A stretch of 64,000 bases of DNA, taken from assembly GCF_017377395.1 (NCBI RefSeq), contig NZ_CP061800.1:5663633-5727632 (forward strand). Direction: 5' to 3'. This DNA comes from Desulfonema magnum (GTDB taxonomy: Bacteria; Desulfobacterota; Desulfobacteria; Desulfobacterales; 4be13). The translations under genes and the position numbers were made by a program. Each line of letters opens with the position of its first letter. Positions within the stretch are counted from its first letter, which is position 1. The notes beneath the pieces were generated by a model. That model saw only the letters and a list, made by a program, of their open reading frames with translations. It did no database searches and was not told the origin of the DNA. This document shows, in pieces, positions 44,701 through 54,600 of this stretch.

Positions 44701-47700
44701 CGGAGATTGTCATCACTTTTTCCGAACCAGTGGATATCTCGACAATTATCATGGATTCATCCTTTGTCATATCTGACGATTCAGGCAATAAAACAGATGG
44801 AACGCTGACTTATAATAATACAAATACGAGTGCGATATTTAAGCCGGTGGGTCTGTGTTACGGTACAACGTACATCGCAACCATTACCCGCGATGTGAAA
44901 GACCTTGCCCAAAACACTCTGGAAGCTCCTTATGAATGGTCATTTACCACTTTGAGTGAACCTGATACCACGCGGCCGGAGGTGATTTCCACAGAGCCTG
45001 CTGACAATGCCGAAGATGTGGCGGTGGAGATAAAGAAGATTAGCGTTGTTTTTTCTGAGCCAATGGATGCTTCTGCAATTACGAGCAAATCCTTTTTTGT
45101 ATCTGATGCGTCAGGTGACAAAATTGATGGCGAGGTGCGTTATAATGACAAGAATATGACGGCCAAGTTCAAACCCGCGGCAGTTTTGAATTATGAGACA
45201 ACTTACAAAGTCAAGCTTACGACAGATGTGAAAGACCTTGCCGGAAATTCCCTGAAAAATGCGTTTAAGTGGTCATTTACCACGGTGAGTGAACCAGATA
45301 CAACACGGCCGGAGGTCGTCTCCGCGGGTCCGAGCAATAACACGGAAGATGTATCGCTGAATACTCAAATCACGGCTGTTTTTTCCGAGCCGATGAACGC
45401 CTCGGGCATTACAAGTGAGACGTTTTCAGTGTTCGAGAGTTCAGGCAATTTGGTTGAAGGAGCAATAAATTATGACGATGCCACCATGACGGCGATATTT
45501 AAGCCCGTCGCTCTGAATTACGATACCACCTATGTTGTCACGATTCGCACTGATGTGAGAGACCTTGCAGGAAACGCTCTGAAAGAGATTTATGAGTGGT
45601 CATTTTCCACGCTCCCCGAGCCGGACACCGAACCGCCCGTGATCACCTCCGTGAGTCCTGAGAACGGTGCGGAAAATGTTTCGCTGAATACGAAGATCAC
45701 CGTCACCTTTTCCGAGCCGATAAACGCCTCGGCCATTACGAGTGGAAATTTTTCAGTATCCGACGATTCCGGTAACGCCATTGGAGGAACGCTGATTTAT
45801 GATAATGCCACGATGACGGCGATATTCAGACCCATCGCCTTGAATTACGATACAACCTATGTTGCCACGATTCGCACTGATCTGAGAGACCTTGCCGGAA
45901 ATCCTCTGCAAGATGTTTCTGAATGGTCATTTTCCACGCTCCCCGAGCCGGACACCGAACCGCCCGTGATCACCTCCGTCAGTCCTGAGAACGGTGCGGA
46001 AAACGTATCGCTGAACAAGGAGATCACCGTCACCTTTTCCGAGCCGATAAACGCCTCGGCCATTACGAGTGAGACGTTTTCAGTATCCGACGAGTCCGAT
46101 AACGCCATTGGCGGAACACCGGTTTACGATCATGCCAATATGACAGCCGCGTTTCAGCCGGCCGCTCTGGATTACGACACCGCTTATACCGTCACAGTCG
46201 GTCCCGGTGTCACAGACCTCGCCGGAAATCCTCTGCGAGATGTTTCTGAATGGTCTTTTTCCACACTCCCCGAGCCGGACACCGAACCGCCCGTGATCAC
46301 CTCCGTCAGTCCTGAGAACGGTGCGGAAAACGTATCGCTGAATACGGATATCGTTGCGACTTTTTCCGAGCCGATAAACGCCTCGACCATTACGAGCGGG
46401 AGTTTTTCAGTATCCGACGATTCCGGTAACGCCATTGACGGAACATTGGCTTACGATCATGCCAATATGACGGCCGCGTTTCAGCCGGCCGCTCTGGATT
46501 ACGACACCGCTTATACCGTCACAATCGGTCCCGGTGTCACAGACCTCGCCGGAAATTCTCTGCAAGATGTTTTCGAGTGGTCCTTTTCCACGCTCCCCGA
46601 GCCGGACACAGAACCGCCCGTGATCACCTCCGTCAGTCCTGAGAACGGTGCGGAAAACGTATCGCTGAATACGAACATCACCGTCACCTTTTCCGAGCCG
46701 ATGAACCCCTCGGCCATTACAAGCGGGAGTTTTTCAGTATCCGACGACTCAGGTAACGCCATTGGCGGAACGCCGGCTTACGATCATGCGAATATGACAG
46801 CGACGTTTCAGCCGGCCGCTCTGGATTACGACACCGCTTATACCGTCACAATCGGTCCCGGTGTCACAGACCTCGCCGGAAATTCTCTGCAAGATGTTTT
46901 CGAGTGGTCCTTTTCCACGCTCCCCGAGCCGGACACAGAACCGCCCGTGATCACCTCCGTCAGTCCTGAGAACAGTGCGGAAAACGTATCGCTGAATACG
47001 AACATCACCGTCACCTTTTCCGAGCCGATGAACCCCTCGGCCATTACAAGCGGGAGTTTTTCAGTATCCGACGACTCAGGTAACGCCATTGGCGGAACGC
47101 CGGCTTACGATCATGCCAATATGACGGCCGCGTTTCAGCCGGCCGCTCTGGATTACGACACCGCTTATACCGTCACAATCGGTCCCGGTGTCACAGACCT
47201 CGCCGGAAATTCTCTGCAAGATGTTTTCGAGTGGTCCTTTTCCACGCTCCCCGAGCCGGACACAGAACCGCCCGTGATCACCTCCGTCAGTCCTGAGAAC
47301 GGTGCGGAAAACGTATCGCTGAATACGAACATCACCGTCACCTTTTCCGAGCCGATGAACCCCTCGGCCATTACAAGCGGGAGTTTTTCAGTATCCGACG
47401 ACTCAGGTAACGCCATTGGCGGAACACCGGCTTACGATCATGCCAATATGACGGCGACATTCAGGCCCGTCGCTCTGGATTATGAGACCGCTTATACCGT
47501 CACAATCGGTCCCGGTGTCACAGACCTCGCCGGAAATCCTCTGCGAGATGTTTCTGAATGGTCTTTTTCCACACTCCCCGAGCCGGACACCGAACCGCCC
47601 GTGATCACCTCCGTGAGTCCTGAGAACGGTGCAGAAAACGTATTGCTGAATACGAAAATCACCGTCACCTTTTCCGAGCCGATGAACCCCTCGGCCATTA

Positions 47701-49397
47701 CAAGCGGGAGTTTTTCAGTATCCGACGACTCAGGTAACGCCATTGGCGGAACGCCGGCTTACGATCATGCAAATATGACGGCGACATTCAGGCCCGTCGC
47801 TCTGGATTATGAGACCGCTTATACCGTCACAATCGGTCCCGGTGTCACAGACCTCGCCGGAAATCCTCTGAAGGACATTTTTGAATGGTCATTTGTCACA
47901 ATTACCGAGCCGGACATAACGCCGCCTGAGATTCGTTTTGTAAGCCCTGATAACGACGCTGACAATGTGGAATTGGACACGAAAATCACCGTTGCTTTTT
48001 CCGAACCTGTAGATAGTTCGAGCATTACGAATGAGACTTTTTCGGTATCCGACGATTCCGGTAATGCCGTTGGCGGAACACCGGATTACGATCATGCCAA
48101 TATGACGGCCACGTTTCAGCCGGCCGCTCTGGATTATGACACCGCTTATACTGTCATCATCACGACTGACGTTAAAGACCTTGACGGAAACGCTGTGGAA
48201 GCTGATTATCTCTGGTCATTTACCACCATCGGAGAACCTTTTAACAGCCCCCCGTATATTCCTTTCGGAGTCATCCCGGAGAATGAGGCCGGATTCGAAA
48301 CAGGGCCTGTCACGCTTGAATCAGGTATTTTTTCAGACATCGAAGGAGACAGCCATATTGAAACTCACTGGCTTGTGAGAAGAGCAGACAGAAAGTGTCA
48401 TAGTTCTGAGGATGATGATTCCTTTGACCACATCGCAACAATGGGTGATCTCACCAGACACACGGTGACAGGGCTTTCCGCCGGTCTGAAATATGTTTGG
48501 AAAGTGGGATATAAAGATTCCGGGAGTGAAAATATTTCCTGGTCTGAAGAACGCACTTTCAAAATAGGGGACGAAACAGACATTAATATGCAAATTGCCC
48601 CCGGCAGCCAACTATCCGACTACAGAATGCTATCTTTTTCCCTGTGGCCGAATGATCCCGCGTCCATGAGCGTCCTGGGCGACGACATGGGCGGGATCTA
48701 TGATCGGGATAATTTCAGAATAGGAACTTATGACGCGTTGAGCGGCGGGTATATTGAATGCGGTGAAAACATGATGATCGAACCGGGAAAATCCTATTGG
48801 TTTCTGGCGAGGAACGGTCTTAATATAACAACCCGCGGTATTTCGGTAAGCACCCGCCATGATATTGATGTGAGCCTGCGTTACAATCCGGTCACCGGAA
48901 ATGGCTGGAACATGATCGCCTGCCCCAACAATGCGGATTATTATTGGGAAGATGTGGAAGTCATCGCGTATAATGCTGACAACAATGTGATATATGGTCC
49001 CGCAGCCATATCTGACCTGCCTGAATTCAACAACTACATTATTAAAAAGCTATGGGAATGGGAAGGCGGATCATATAATCCGAATACCTCTCTGATGAAA
49101 AAAAAACAAGGATACTGGGTGAAAGTGAAAAAAGAAAATGTCTACCTGAGATTCCCCGCGAGCTTTCAGGTGAAACACGGAATTCAGAATCGGATTAAGC
49201 ACATGATTTCGAATTTTCAATTTTCAATTTTCAATTTTCAATTCCCCAGACAGGCCATTGCCGAATCTGATGAGTCCCCGCCAATGCCTCTGACAGGTCT
49301 CAACGTCAGCGTGAAAAAAGAGAACGGGGATACAAAAACATCGGCCACAGTCGGGTGCTTTATTGATACCGTGTTTGGTGATTCATCTGCTGACTGA
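38769..49397 (+). CDS. Giant mosaic surface protein (about 3542 residues)
   Basis: I chose ATG 38769, which has GAGGTGA six bases upstream and starts a signal peptide (MMKRNITTAIVIVLLVLGGS). In order: a PMP/pectate-lyase-type beta-helix (about 28-354), a second NosD-like beta-helix (355-800), an InlB B-repeat (806-884), a seven-bladed propeller made of MAVYNG.LYVGT.N units (890-1214), two more InlB B-repeats (1218-1391), a carboxypeptidase-regulatory-like beta domain (1396-1497), an alpha/alpha-toroid of the squalene-cyclase/prenyltransferase-repeat type (1503-1868), a fourth B-repeat (1873-1954), eleven SbsA-type Ig-like domains (1956-3156), a fibronectin-like domain and a C-terminal region ending VGCFIDTVFGDSSAD (CFI-box-like). 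It is probably exported and displayed for adhesion or matrix building. Confidence 0.88.
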   Translation: MMKRNITTAIVIVLLVLGGSIFGNAQTDKIYYVSADRANDLGDGLSWETAKKTIQSAIDSASGGDEVWVTQGIYHETITLKQNVSIFGGFINEESQKEQRGGNFSTIDASGLPAPNHVVTGADNATIDGFIITGGKANGTTFPDNSGGGMFNNSVSPVVIRCIFTGNSAETGAGMFNEKSSPQVTNCLFYLNTAENGGGMYNLSSSSPSVTNCTFSKNSVTVAGGGIYNTDVSSPMITNCILWDNTAVSSGNEIYNAVGSTPNVRYSNIRGWPNGVGNIDSNPMFADAPSNDFHLSPGSPCIDAGTSDAVPSRDFEGDERHDDPDTPNTGVGKPPSTVNYYDIGADEFVSSPVSDTYYMDITNGDNAYDGTSADTPWKTLHYAISRINEKAAGTYTLRIRPGTYNIENGEQDAELIITQNNLTIEGTEDVVISGSAGGEIFDGIKIAASNVTIRNLAITGFTEYYKSGINITGSENIISGCSIYNNWSGITIQPESKGNIIRNNCNIYNNTDAGVIIDGSSDNQIHDNRRSASSDIRLPDRGVHDNGLEWSAGIKIINGAANNSVYDNDIYWSGIAEHPQPYGILIKDAGTGNVISDNAIYGHKGEESYGINVENSALDIKRNVIHDNYKGIYVSTNKSFETFRIWNNLIYDPSGIQQFGIYFSDSSELGGAPLIYHNTIVGGGDSGIYIEGGTPDIKYNIIGQFANAGINVGGGEPIIEYNDVYGNETNYSGADEENLSNTNISADPLFKDAGNNDYHLKNDSPCLDTIPQAATNPVKKDADNNDRPFGDGYDMGCYESQEIVQYTLTVTISHEERGAVTADVGITCSGSLCTGVYNSGTDVTLTASPTEGYQFTYWKTETSGDFSNPATITIDADKTVVAVFNPEISGWTQINSNGLGNPDNHGVSTMAVYNNSLYMGTANSADGFEILKYDSGTDVLSMKTGGIGNLGNTEAASMAVYKEKLYVGTTNSVTGAEVWEYDGQDNWNQVNTRGFGDSGNTSAATMAVYDDFLYVGTENKEQGAGIWKYDGTAWTRTDTFWRSDNERAETMAVYNGKLYVGTRNTLNGAEVWTYGENQSWSTGNPNHESVSAMAVYNGFLYTGSLNTTEGAGIWKYDGSDWTQVITPNLSDSKNISADTMVAHGDYLYLGSWNPDGDEVREYDGTSFKQINLNAFGNYYNDGGLKAMAVYDGNLYVGTWNSVQGTELWAYKLPAVSPVQHTLTVSVPERGGKITECGTENGECRITCPEDCSEIYDADTAVTLTASPETGYQFDHWEDVNTSEILGTSEAFILTMDSNKDVKAVFKQQYFLNVLISPNKEWGSVSGDNISCPDDCDEAYDATAPPATVTLTATPKDGYLFEHWEWQDGTLSESNPIQITMDSNKAVDAVFTKKTEGSISGHVYEKDGTTSVPNVYIWVEDYETGEWKGEGSTDENGAYLISDLSPGTYRVGMASDFCASDAPYVLEFYKDEYDYEQAGMVSVIPSENTPNIDFTLIRIQPRETPEAAIRHGLAWLSKIQNPDGSWGTLYALAKTALAVLLFEEYALDQGYESPLSPSYVYNSQVRTGLRYLFLHAHTINISNQPAGNPDTDGNGIGIYFDLPEQEEDENDDAESYVIYNTSIAMMAIAASSEIRDMLTDIPDSFLKEWTYKKVIQNTADYLAWAQTDTGKGRGGWRYEPSDNEAGESDQSNSGWAAIGLAYAQERFGITIPDFVRSELNLWIDFIQDDVDGDDNDGGSYYTDAWDASDDINILETGNLLQQMAFVGDTAETPRVKDAIDYLRRHWQDTESDAGWRKCPSGYHAAYTVMKGLNALHVDYIADSIDWFRDFKNALLSEQTSEGWWPMCCWDDGEIILSSEWAMLTLMRPRVTVKFALSVSISDEDGGTISGSGISCPGDCSETYFSGTPVTLTAKHKPGYLFDHWKIQDGILTDDSNPITIVMDSDRAVRAVFVPETDTTPPSVSSVSPRDNQNEIPLDTEIVITFSEPVDISTIIMDSSFVISDDSGNKTDGTLTYNNTNTSAIFKPVGLCYGTTYIATITRDVKDLAQNTLEAPYEWSFTTLSEPDTTRPEVISTEPADNAEDVAVEIKKISVVFSEPMDASAITSKSFFVSDASGDKIDGEVRYNDKNMTAKFKPAAVLNYETTYKVKLTTDVKDLAGNSLKNAFKWSFTTVSEPDTTRPEVVSAGPSNNTEDVSLNTQITAVFSEPMNASGITSETFSVFESSGNLVEGAINYDDATMTAIFKPVALNYDTTYVVTIRTDVRDLAGNALKEIYEWSFSTLPEPDTEPPVITSVSPENGAENVSLNTKITVTFSEPINASAITSGNFSVSDDSGNAIGGTLIYDNATMTAIFRPIALNYDTTYVATIRTDLRDLAGNPLQDVSEWSFSTLPEPDTEPPVITSVSPENGAENVSLNKEITVTFSEPINASAITSETFSVSDESDNAIGGTPVYDHANMTAAFQPAALDYDTAYTVTVGPGVTDLAGNPLRDVSEWSFSTLPEPDTEPPVITSVSPENGAENVSLNTDIVATFSEPINASTITSGSFSVSDDSGNAIDGTLAYDHANMTAAFQPAALDYDTAYTVTIGPGVTDLAGNSLQDVFEWSFSTLPEPDTEPPVITSVSPENGAENVSLNTNITVTFSEPMNPSAITSGSFSVSDDSGNAIGGTPAYDHANMTATFQPAALDYDTAYTVTIGPGVTDLAGNSLQDVFEWSFSTLPEPDTEPPVITSVSPENSAENVSLNTNITVTFSEPMNPSAITSGSFSVSDDSGNAIGGTPAYDHANMTAAFQPAALDYDTAYTVTIGPGVTDLAGNSLQDVFEWSFSTLPEPDTEPPVITSVSPENGAENVSLNTNITVTFSEPMNPSAITSGSFSVSDDSGNAIGGTPAYDHANMTATFRPVALDYETAYTVTIGPGVTDLAGNPLRDVSEWSFSTLPEPDTEPPVITSVSPENGAENVLLNTKITVTFSEPMNPSAITSGSFSVSDDSGNAIGGTPAYDHANMTATFRPVALDYETAYTVTIGPGVTDLAGNPLKDIFEWSFVTITEPDITPPEIRFVSPDNDADNVELDTKITVAFSEPVDSSSITNETFSVSDDSGNAVGGTPDYDHANMTATFQPAALDYDTAYTVIITTDVKDLDGNAVEADYLWSFTTIGEPFNSPPYIPFGVIPENEAGFETGPVTLESGIFSDIEGDSHIETHWLVRRADRKCHSSEDDDSFDHIATMGDLTRHTVTGLSAGLKYVWKVGYKDSGSENISWSEERTFKIGDETDINMQIAPGSQLSDYRMLSFSLWPNDPASMSVLGDDMGGIYDRDNFRIGTYDALSGGYIECGENMMIEPGKSYWFLARNGLNITTRGISVSTRHDIDVSLRYNPVTGNGWNMIACPNNADYYWEDVEVIAYNADNNVIYGPAAISDLPEFNNYIIKKLWEWEGGSYNPNTSLMKKKQGYWVKVKKENVYLRFPASFQVKHGIQNRIKHMISNFQFSIFNFQFPRQAIAESDESPPMPLTGLNVSVKKENGDTKTSATVGCFIDTVFGDSSAD
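45597..47885 (+). repeat. 327-bp tandem repeats encoding Ig-like domains
   Basis: Seven near-identical 327-bp units (109 codons each) inside the giant gene. Each begins WSFSTLPEPDTEPPVITSVS. The three domains before them and the one after are clearly diverged. The high DNA identity suggests recent duplication or gene conversion. Confidence 0.92.
49208..49250 (+). repeat. Heptamer repeat inside the coding region (CAATTTT)
   Basis: About five CAATTTT units are translated as NFQFSIFNFQF near the end of the giant protein, between the PEP-like C-terminal domain and AIAESDESPP. It is in frame and adds a phenylalanine-rich stretch. Confidence 0.9.
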
Positions 49398-49419
49398 TAT
49401 CAAAAATTTCGAGTATGGG

Positions 49420-49484
49420 AAAGAAACCCGGGTTTTCATAGCATGGGAGGAACTGCTCAGTTAGAGAAAAAACCGGGTTTCTTT
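49420..49484. terminator. AAACCCGGGTTT palindrome, likely terminator of the giant gene
   Basis: AAAGAAACCCGGGTTTT and AAAAAACCGGGTTTCTTT face each other about 20 bp after the stop. It belongs to the AAGCCGGGTTT element family. The rest of the gap (49485-49730) is AT-rich with nothing recognised. Confidence 0.7.
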
Positions 49485-49730
49485 ATCGCTCATCTTTTGC
49501 TTGGAGTCTGCGTTATTTAAACACCTCCGATTTATTCTGACTTTTCTGAATGAATCGGACAATGGCAAGTTATTACAAATATTTTTCATTTTTTTCTCTT
49601 TTCAGAACAATTTTTTCCCAACACCGTATCACATGGCAAATCCATAGGAATTTATTCATGAAAAACATTTTCTTAAAGTCTGTATATTGACAAAATTATC
49701 ATACAGTATAATACAGGTTTGTCGTTAAGA

Positions 49731-51617
49731 TTACAGCAACGCTTCTGACCAGTATTCTCCGTCCGAGGTGAGACCAATCCATCGGTGTTGCAGGGAGATA
49801 TCAGCAAAACTGATAAACGGAATTTTATCTTCCTGCTTCGCAAATTCATCCTGCCATTTTATCCATGCTTCCCGGGACACTCTGTTGTCCATGAGAACCC
49901 CGTCCAGAGAGAAAAGTTCCTCCAGTTCCGCCATATCCGGAAGATGGTCCGATTTCCACAAAAAAACCTGGCGTTTCATGATGCCGTCAAATTTGATATC
50001 TGTATCTGTTGACACCAGCGTGAACAGAAATGTTCTGCTCCCATACGCGGGAAGATCAAGATCAAGATACAACGGGCGGTGCAGTTTCAGGGCCGCTTCA
50101 AAAGCAACCGGATCAGGAAGGGTATGAGGTTCCATAAACACGATTTCCAGCGGCGTCTGGGGATTTTCAACAGAAAGGATTTCCACAACTTTTAGCATAA
50201 AGGCCCGGTTGTCCAGCGGGGGTCTGAAAATGATCTGATACGGATGGGACACACGCCGGGCCATGTCTTCAATCCGGGAAAGGGGAAGTTCCGCATCCAG
50301 GATAATCTTGGAAATATAGTCACGGCCCCCGGGACGTTGCGGAATCCCCCGGGCCGGGATTTCAACAGAAGCCGTTTCAAAGCGATAGGACAGATCAAGA
50401 TCAGGTTCCGGTTGCAGCACCACATCAAACACATCCTCCGCGTAAAAAAATGCGGAAAGCATATCATCCTGGCTGAAGCCGCGGGTGTCAATCACAGTGT
50501 AAGGCGGCCGGGACTGATAACGCAATCCCAGTTCCCGGGTGTTTCTTCGGAAATCCGTGCCTGGCAGCACCGACAGAAAAAAGACCTGGATGTCCTCATA
50601 CATCCGGTGTTCAGCCACAAAATCCACAGATGCCTTAAAGCTCGCCAGGTCATCTCCGGGAAGGCCGATGATCAGGTCAACACTGGGTAAGACGCCGACC
50701 TCCTGAAGATGATTTACGCCTTTTCTGACCCGCTCCGGATCCGTGGGCCGGTTCATCAGTTTCAACGCCTGCGGATTGGTGGTTTGCAAACCAATTTCAA
50801 ACTCTGTAAATCCCGCCCGTGCAAAGGATTGGGCCAGAGACGGGGTTATGGCCTCTGCACGGATTTCACTGCGGATGGATATCCGGCCATCATGGTTGAT
50901 CCTCTCGATTTCGTTGAGCAGGTTTTTCAGACCGGGTCTGACATTAAGAGACGGATCCAGAAGATAAACTTCTCCGATGCCCTGGTCACAGGCCCATTGA
51001 ATCCCCTCCAATACAAGGTCTGCTGAAACCGCCGACACATGATGCCGTGATTTGTTGTAATAGCAGTATCCGCAACGATACGGACATCCCCGCTGGGTTT
51101 CGAGCAGCATCATGTTTTCGATCTCAGGCTCCGGAAAACCTGAGAGATAAGGACTCCGCACATTGCAAAACAGCGACTCCGCACTCAGGGACGCGCTTTT
51201 CTCATGCCACAGACGCGGGTTCTGAAGCAGCTGAAGAAATACAGCTTCGCCTTCTCCATAGACACAGAAATCAACAGGTTCGGAACTGACCAGCCTGTTA
51301 TCCGGAGTCATCTCCGGTCCCCCGAAAATAATTTTTATATCCTGCTCTTTTTTTACTGCCCGGGCAACATACAAAGACCTTTCAACATTCCAGCAATAGG
51401 CCGTAAAACCAAGTATATCCGGCTTTTTGGAGAGAATGAGATCAATAAGGGCAGCATCTCCGAGATAAGAGACCAGACGCTCCGACAGTACCTCGATGTG
51501 AATATCGGGCATAAGGGCTGCTGCCTGCTTCAGACACGCGGCTCCCAAGGGAATATTTCCAGTCTGTTTTCCATAAGTGAGCTGGGGAATGGGAAGCTGC
51601 AATAGTAAAACTTTCAA
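49731..51617 (-). CDS. B12-binding radical SAM protein
   Basis: 628 residues. The N-terminal 140 residues are a cobalamin-binding Rossmann domain in the BchE/MiaB-like style (VLLLQLPIPQLTYG, PDILGFTAYCWNVE, IIFGGPEMTP, DFCVYGEGE). The radical SAM core starts at RGCPYRCGYCYY with Cys178, Cys182 and Cys185, followed by LDPSLNV, EIGLQTTNP and LIIGLPGDD. The C-terminal 230 residues are of unknown type (DUF4080-like in position). Enzymes of this group methylate or cyclise unreactive carbons. It lies 36 bp downstream of the RND transporter gene on the same strand, so its product could be what the transporter moves; that is inference. Confidence 0.88.
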   Translation of the reverse strand: MKVLLLQLPIPQLTYGKQTGNIPLGAACLKQAAALMPDIHIEVLSERLVSYLGDAALIDLILSKKPDILGFTAYCWNVERSLYVARAVKKEQDIKIIFGGPEMTPDNRLVSSEPVDFCVYGEGEAVFLQLLQNPRLWHEKSASLSAESLFCNVRSPYLSGFPEPEIENMMLLETQRGCPYRCGYCYYNKSRHHVSAVSADLVLEGIQWACDQGIGEVYLLDPSLNVRPGLKNLLNEIERINHDGRISIRSEIRAEAITPSLAQSFARAGFTEFEIGLQTTNPQALKLMNRPTDPERVRKGVNHLQEVGVLPSVDLIIGLPGDDLASFKASVDFVAEHRMYEDIQVFFLSVLPGTDFRRNTRELGLRYQSRPPYTVIDTRGFSQDDMLSAFFYAEDVFDVVLQPEPDLDLSYRFETASVEIPARGIPQRPGGRDYISKIILDAELPLSRIEDMARRVSHPYQIIFRPPLDNRAFMLKVVEILSVENPQTPLEIVFMEPHTLPDPVAFEAALKLHRPLYLDLDLPAYGSRTFLFTLVSTDTDIKFDGIMKRQVFLWKSDHLPDMAELEELFSLDGVLMDNRVSREAWIKWQDEFAKQEDKIPFISFADISLQHRWIGLTSDGEYWSEALL

Positions 51618-51653
51618 GTTTATCCTCGTATTTTCAGAGTGATGTTTCTGATT

Positions 51654-54600
51654 TCAAATTTCAATTTTTGATTTCCGAGCTTTAAGTCTCCGCCGGAAAG
51701 ACATTTTCAGGTTTTCAAAGAATTCATACTCCAGAGGGATGAAAAGCAGGGCCAGAATGGTTGCGCTGGAAAGGCCCGCGACAAATGCCGTGGCCATGGG
51801 GGCCCAGGAAATGGATTTCCTCGGAATACCGATAGCCATGGGCAAAAGCCCCAGCATGGTGGTGACAGTGGTAATTAATACGGGCCGCATTCTCGCGGCG
51901 CACCCTTCAATGACCGCATCCCTGAGCGGTCTTCCCCTTCTGAGCCGGGTGTTCATAAAATCAAGCATGAGCAGCGAATCGTTCACCGCGACGCCTGCAA
52001 GCCCCACCACCGCCATAAAACTCCCGATGGTGAAAGTGGTTCTCGTGAAAAACAATCCCATGACCACACCGATGAGGGCAAACGGAACGGCTGAGATGAT
52101 GATCATGGGCTGAAAATAATCATTGAACTGCGACGCCAGCACCATATAAATTCCCATCAGCGCGATGAAAAAAGCAAAAGTGAGCGAGGTGTAAGACCGG
52201 CTGGTGGATTCAAACTCCCCTCCGAAAGAGATGGAAACCCCTGCAAACTGATCTGCCTTTTCTTTAAAAAACCTGTTCACCAGCACCTGCGCCCTGGCCG
52301 GAGAAAGCTGCGCGCCCGCTTTGATATCCGAAGTAATCGTCACGGTCGGTTTCCCTTTGTATCTGGATCTCACGGTGGCTTCCTGCTCATAGGAGATATC
52401 AACCAGGTCCCTGAGCAGGACCGGAGACGCGCTGTGTTCCACGACCGGCACATCCAGAATATCCGTGGGATCGGAAAGTCCCGCGCCTCTGACATTGCCC
52501 TTGTCATCTTTCCGGGCAAGCCGCACCATGAGGTCCACTTCTTCGTCTATGGTTCTGAATTCTCCGACATGATGACCGTTCAGCGCCCCCGCGACCAGGG
52601 CCGTGACATTTCCCGGTAACAGGCCATATTCAAAAACTGTTTCCTGACGCGGCTGATATTTGACAGTTTTGTGAAAATCAGGTCTGTCATCATCCAAATC
52701 CGTGAGATCAGCAAGCTCCGGCTCAGTCCGCATGTACGCCATGATCGTGTCTGTTGCCTTTAATGCGTCTTCTATGGTAAATCCTGTGACCCGGATATTG
52801 ACCGGTTTTCCAGTGGGAGGACCGTCGCTTTCAGGAAAAACGCGGACAACAGGTCCTAACGCGCTGTCTGAGTATTTCTGAGCAATGTATGCTTTCAGCT
52901 TATCCCGAATATAATCCAGATGTATCATGGGATCATCCTCGGGATTTTCAGGAAAATTCCGCTCCTTTTCCTCCGGCAAAGTCACGATGATCTGGCCGTA
53001 GTAATGGGCCGTGTGATTCTGATAGTCTTCGTCCTCATAATGTCCCGCAGAGCCTAATGCGGACTGAGCCTGATCTTCTCCCAGGGACATGATATAATCG
53101 GAAATATCACGCACCACAATATCTGTCTTCTCAATAGCTGTTCCTACAGGTAATGCGATGGTGACATGATATCTGAAATAATTTCCGGGAAAAAACTCCA
53201 CTTTGATCAGGGGCATAATACCGCTTACAGAAAGAACGAGAATGGTCATGGCGACAAGGAACAGCCCGATGATAAATGAAAATGCAAAAATTTTATGATT
53301 CAGGAGCGTTGTGACGGTCCAACGATACAGTTTCCACAAAGGCGAAAAAAGTCCTGATTTCAGATGGTGGTAAGGGTCCTCATCTTCGGTGGCAGCGTGC
53401 CCTTTGATCCGTTTCGGTCCCCAGTCGAGAACGTGGATGGGAAGGATAAACAGGGCCTCAAACAAAGACGCGACAAGCGCAAATGCCACGGTTTTTGGAA
53501 TCTGGGCAAAAAATTCACCTGTGCTTCCGCTCATAATCAGCATGGGAAGAAAAGCAAGGACAGTCGTCAGGGCCGAAGTGATCACCGGAAGCATGACCTC
53601 GGCAGTGCCGTCCGTGACCGCGTCTTTTTTGGTTTTCCCCATCTGAAGATGCCTGAATATGTTTTCCATGATAATGACCGCGTCATCCACCATAATTCCT
53701 GTGACCAGCACAAATGAGAACAGGCTGATGGTATTCAGAGAGACTTGGCTGAGGTGCATAATGATGATGGTGCATAAAAAGGCAAAAGGGATACCGATTG
53801 CTGTCAGCATGGCGTTTCTGAAGCCCAGGGTCAGCCAGAGCAGCAGCGTTACCAGGAACATCCCCAGAATCAGGTTGCCGCCCAGGGTGTTTACCGAGTC
53901 ATTGATCTCAATGGTGGAATCATTGGTAAATACAATCTTGATGCCGTCTTTTTTATGAACCATCTCAAAATTGCGGGAAATGGTCTTGATCTGTTCGGAA
54001 AGGGTAACAGCATTTCCTTGTTCTTCCTTGATCACCCTGAGACTCAGCGTGTTTTCGCCGTTTACCGAGGGAATCCTGGAGGGGTCTCTGTAGCTGATTC
54101 TGGCATTGGTCACCAGATCCCGCACCCTGATAAAATTGCCATCTCCGTCACGACGCACCACGATATTCAGGACTTCTTCCTGGGAACGGAGCTTTTTTCC
54201 CGCGTCGAGCATATATTCGGCGGATTTTGTTCGGAAACGGCCTGTGGGGATTTTGGTATTTGCTGAACGGACCGCGTTGGCGACTTGGTTGAAGGTTATG
54301 CCGAATTTCCGAAGCTTTGCCGGATCAACTGAGACATGAAACTCCTTGTCATAGGCCTCGGAAATCTCCACATTCTGCACATCCGGAAGATTTATGAGCC
54401 GGGCTTTTAATTCATCTGCAAACAGCTTTAAGCTTGTCGGCGGAATATTCCCGGTAATGTTGACAACCACAACCGGTATCCAGGCATGGGTGTCAAGGTA
54501 GAAAAAAACCGGTTCGTCCGCGCCCGCGGGAAGCTCGTCTTTGATGTTCAGCGCCCGAAAGCGAAGTTCATCATAAAGGTCTTTGTAATCAGAGTCATCT

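Noticed and set aside
45590..48095. Series of 60-83-codon ORFs antisense to the Ig-like repeats
   Set aside because: They recur every 327 bp only because the sense DNA repeats; they are shadows.
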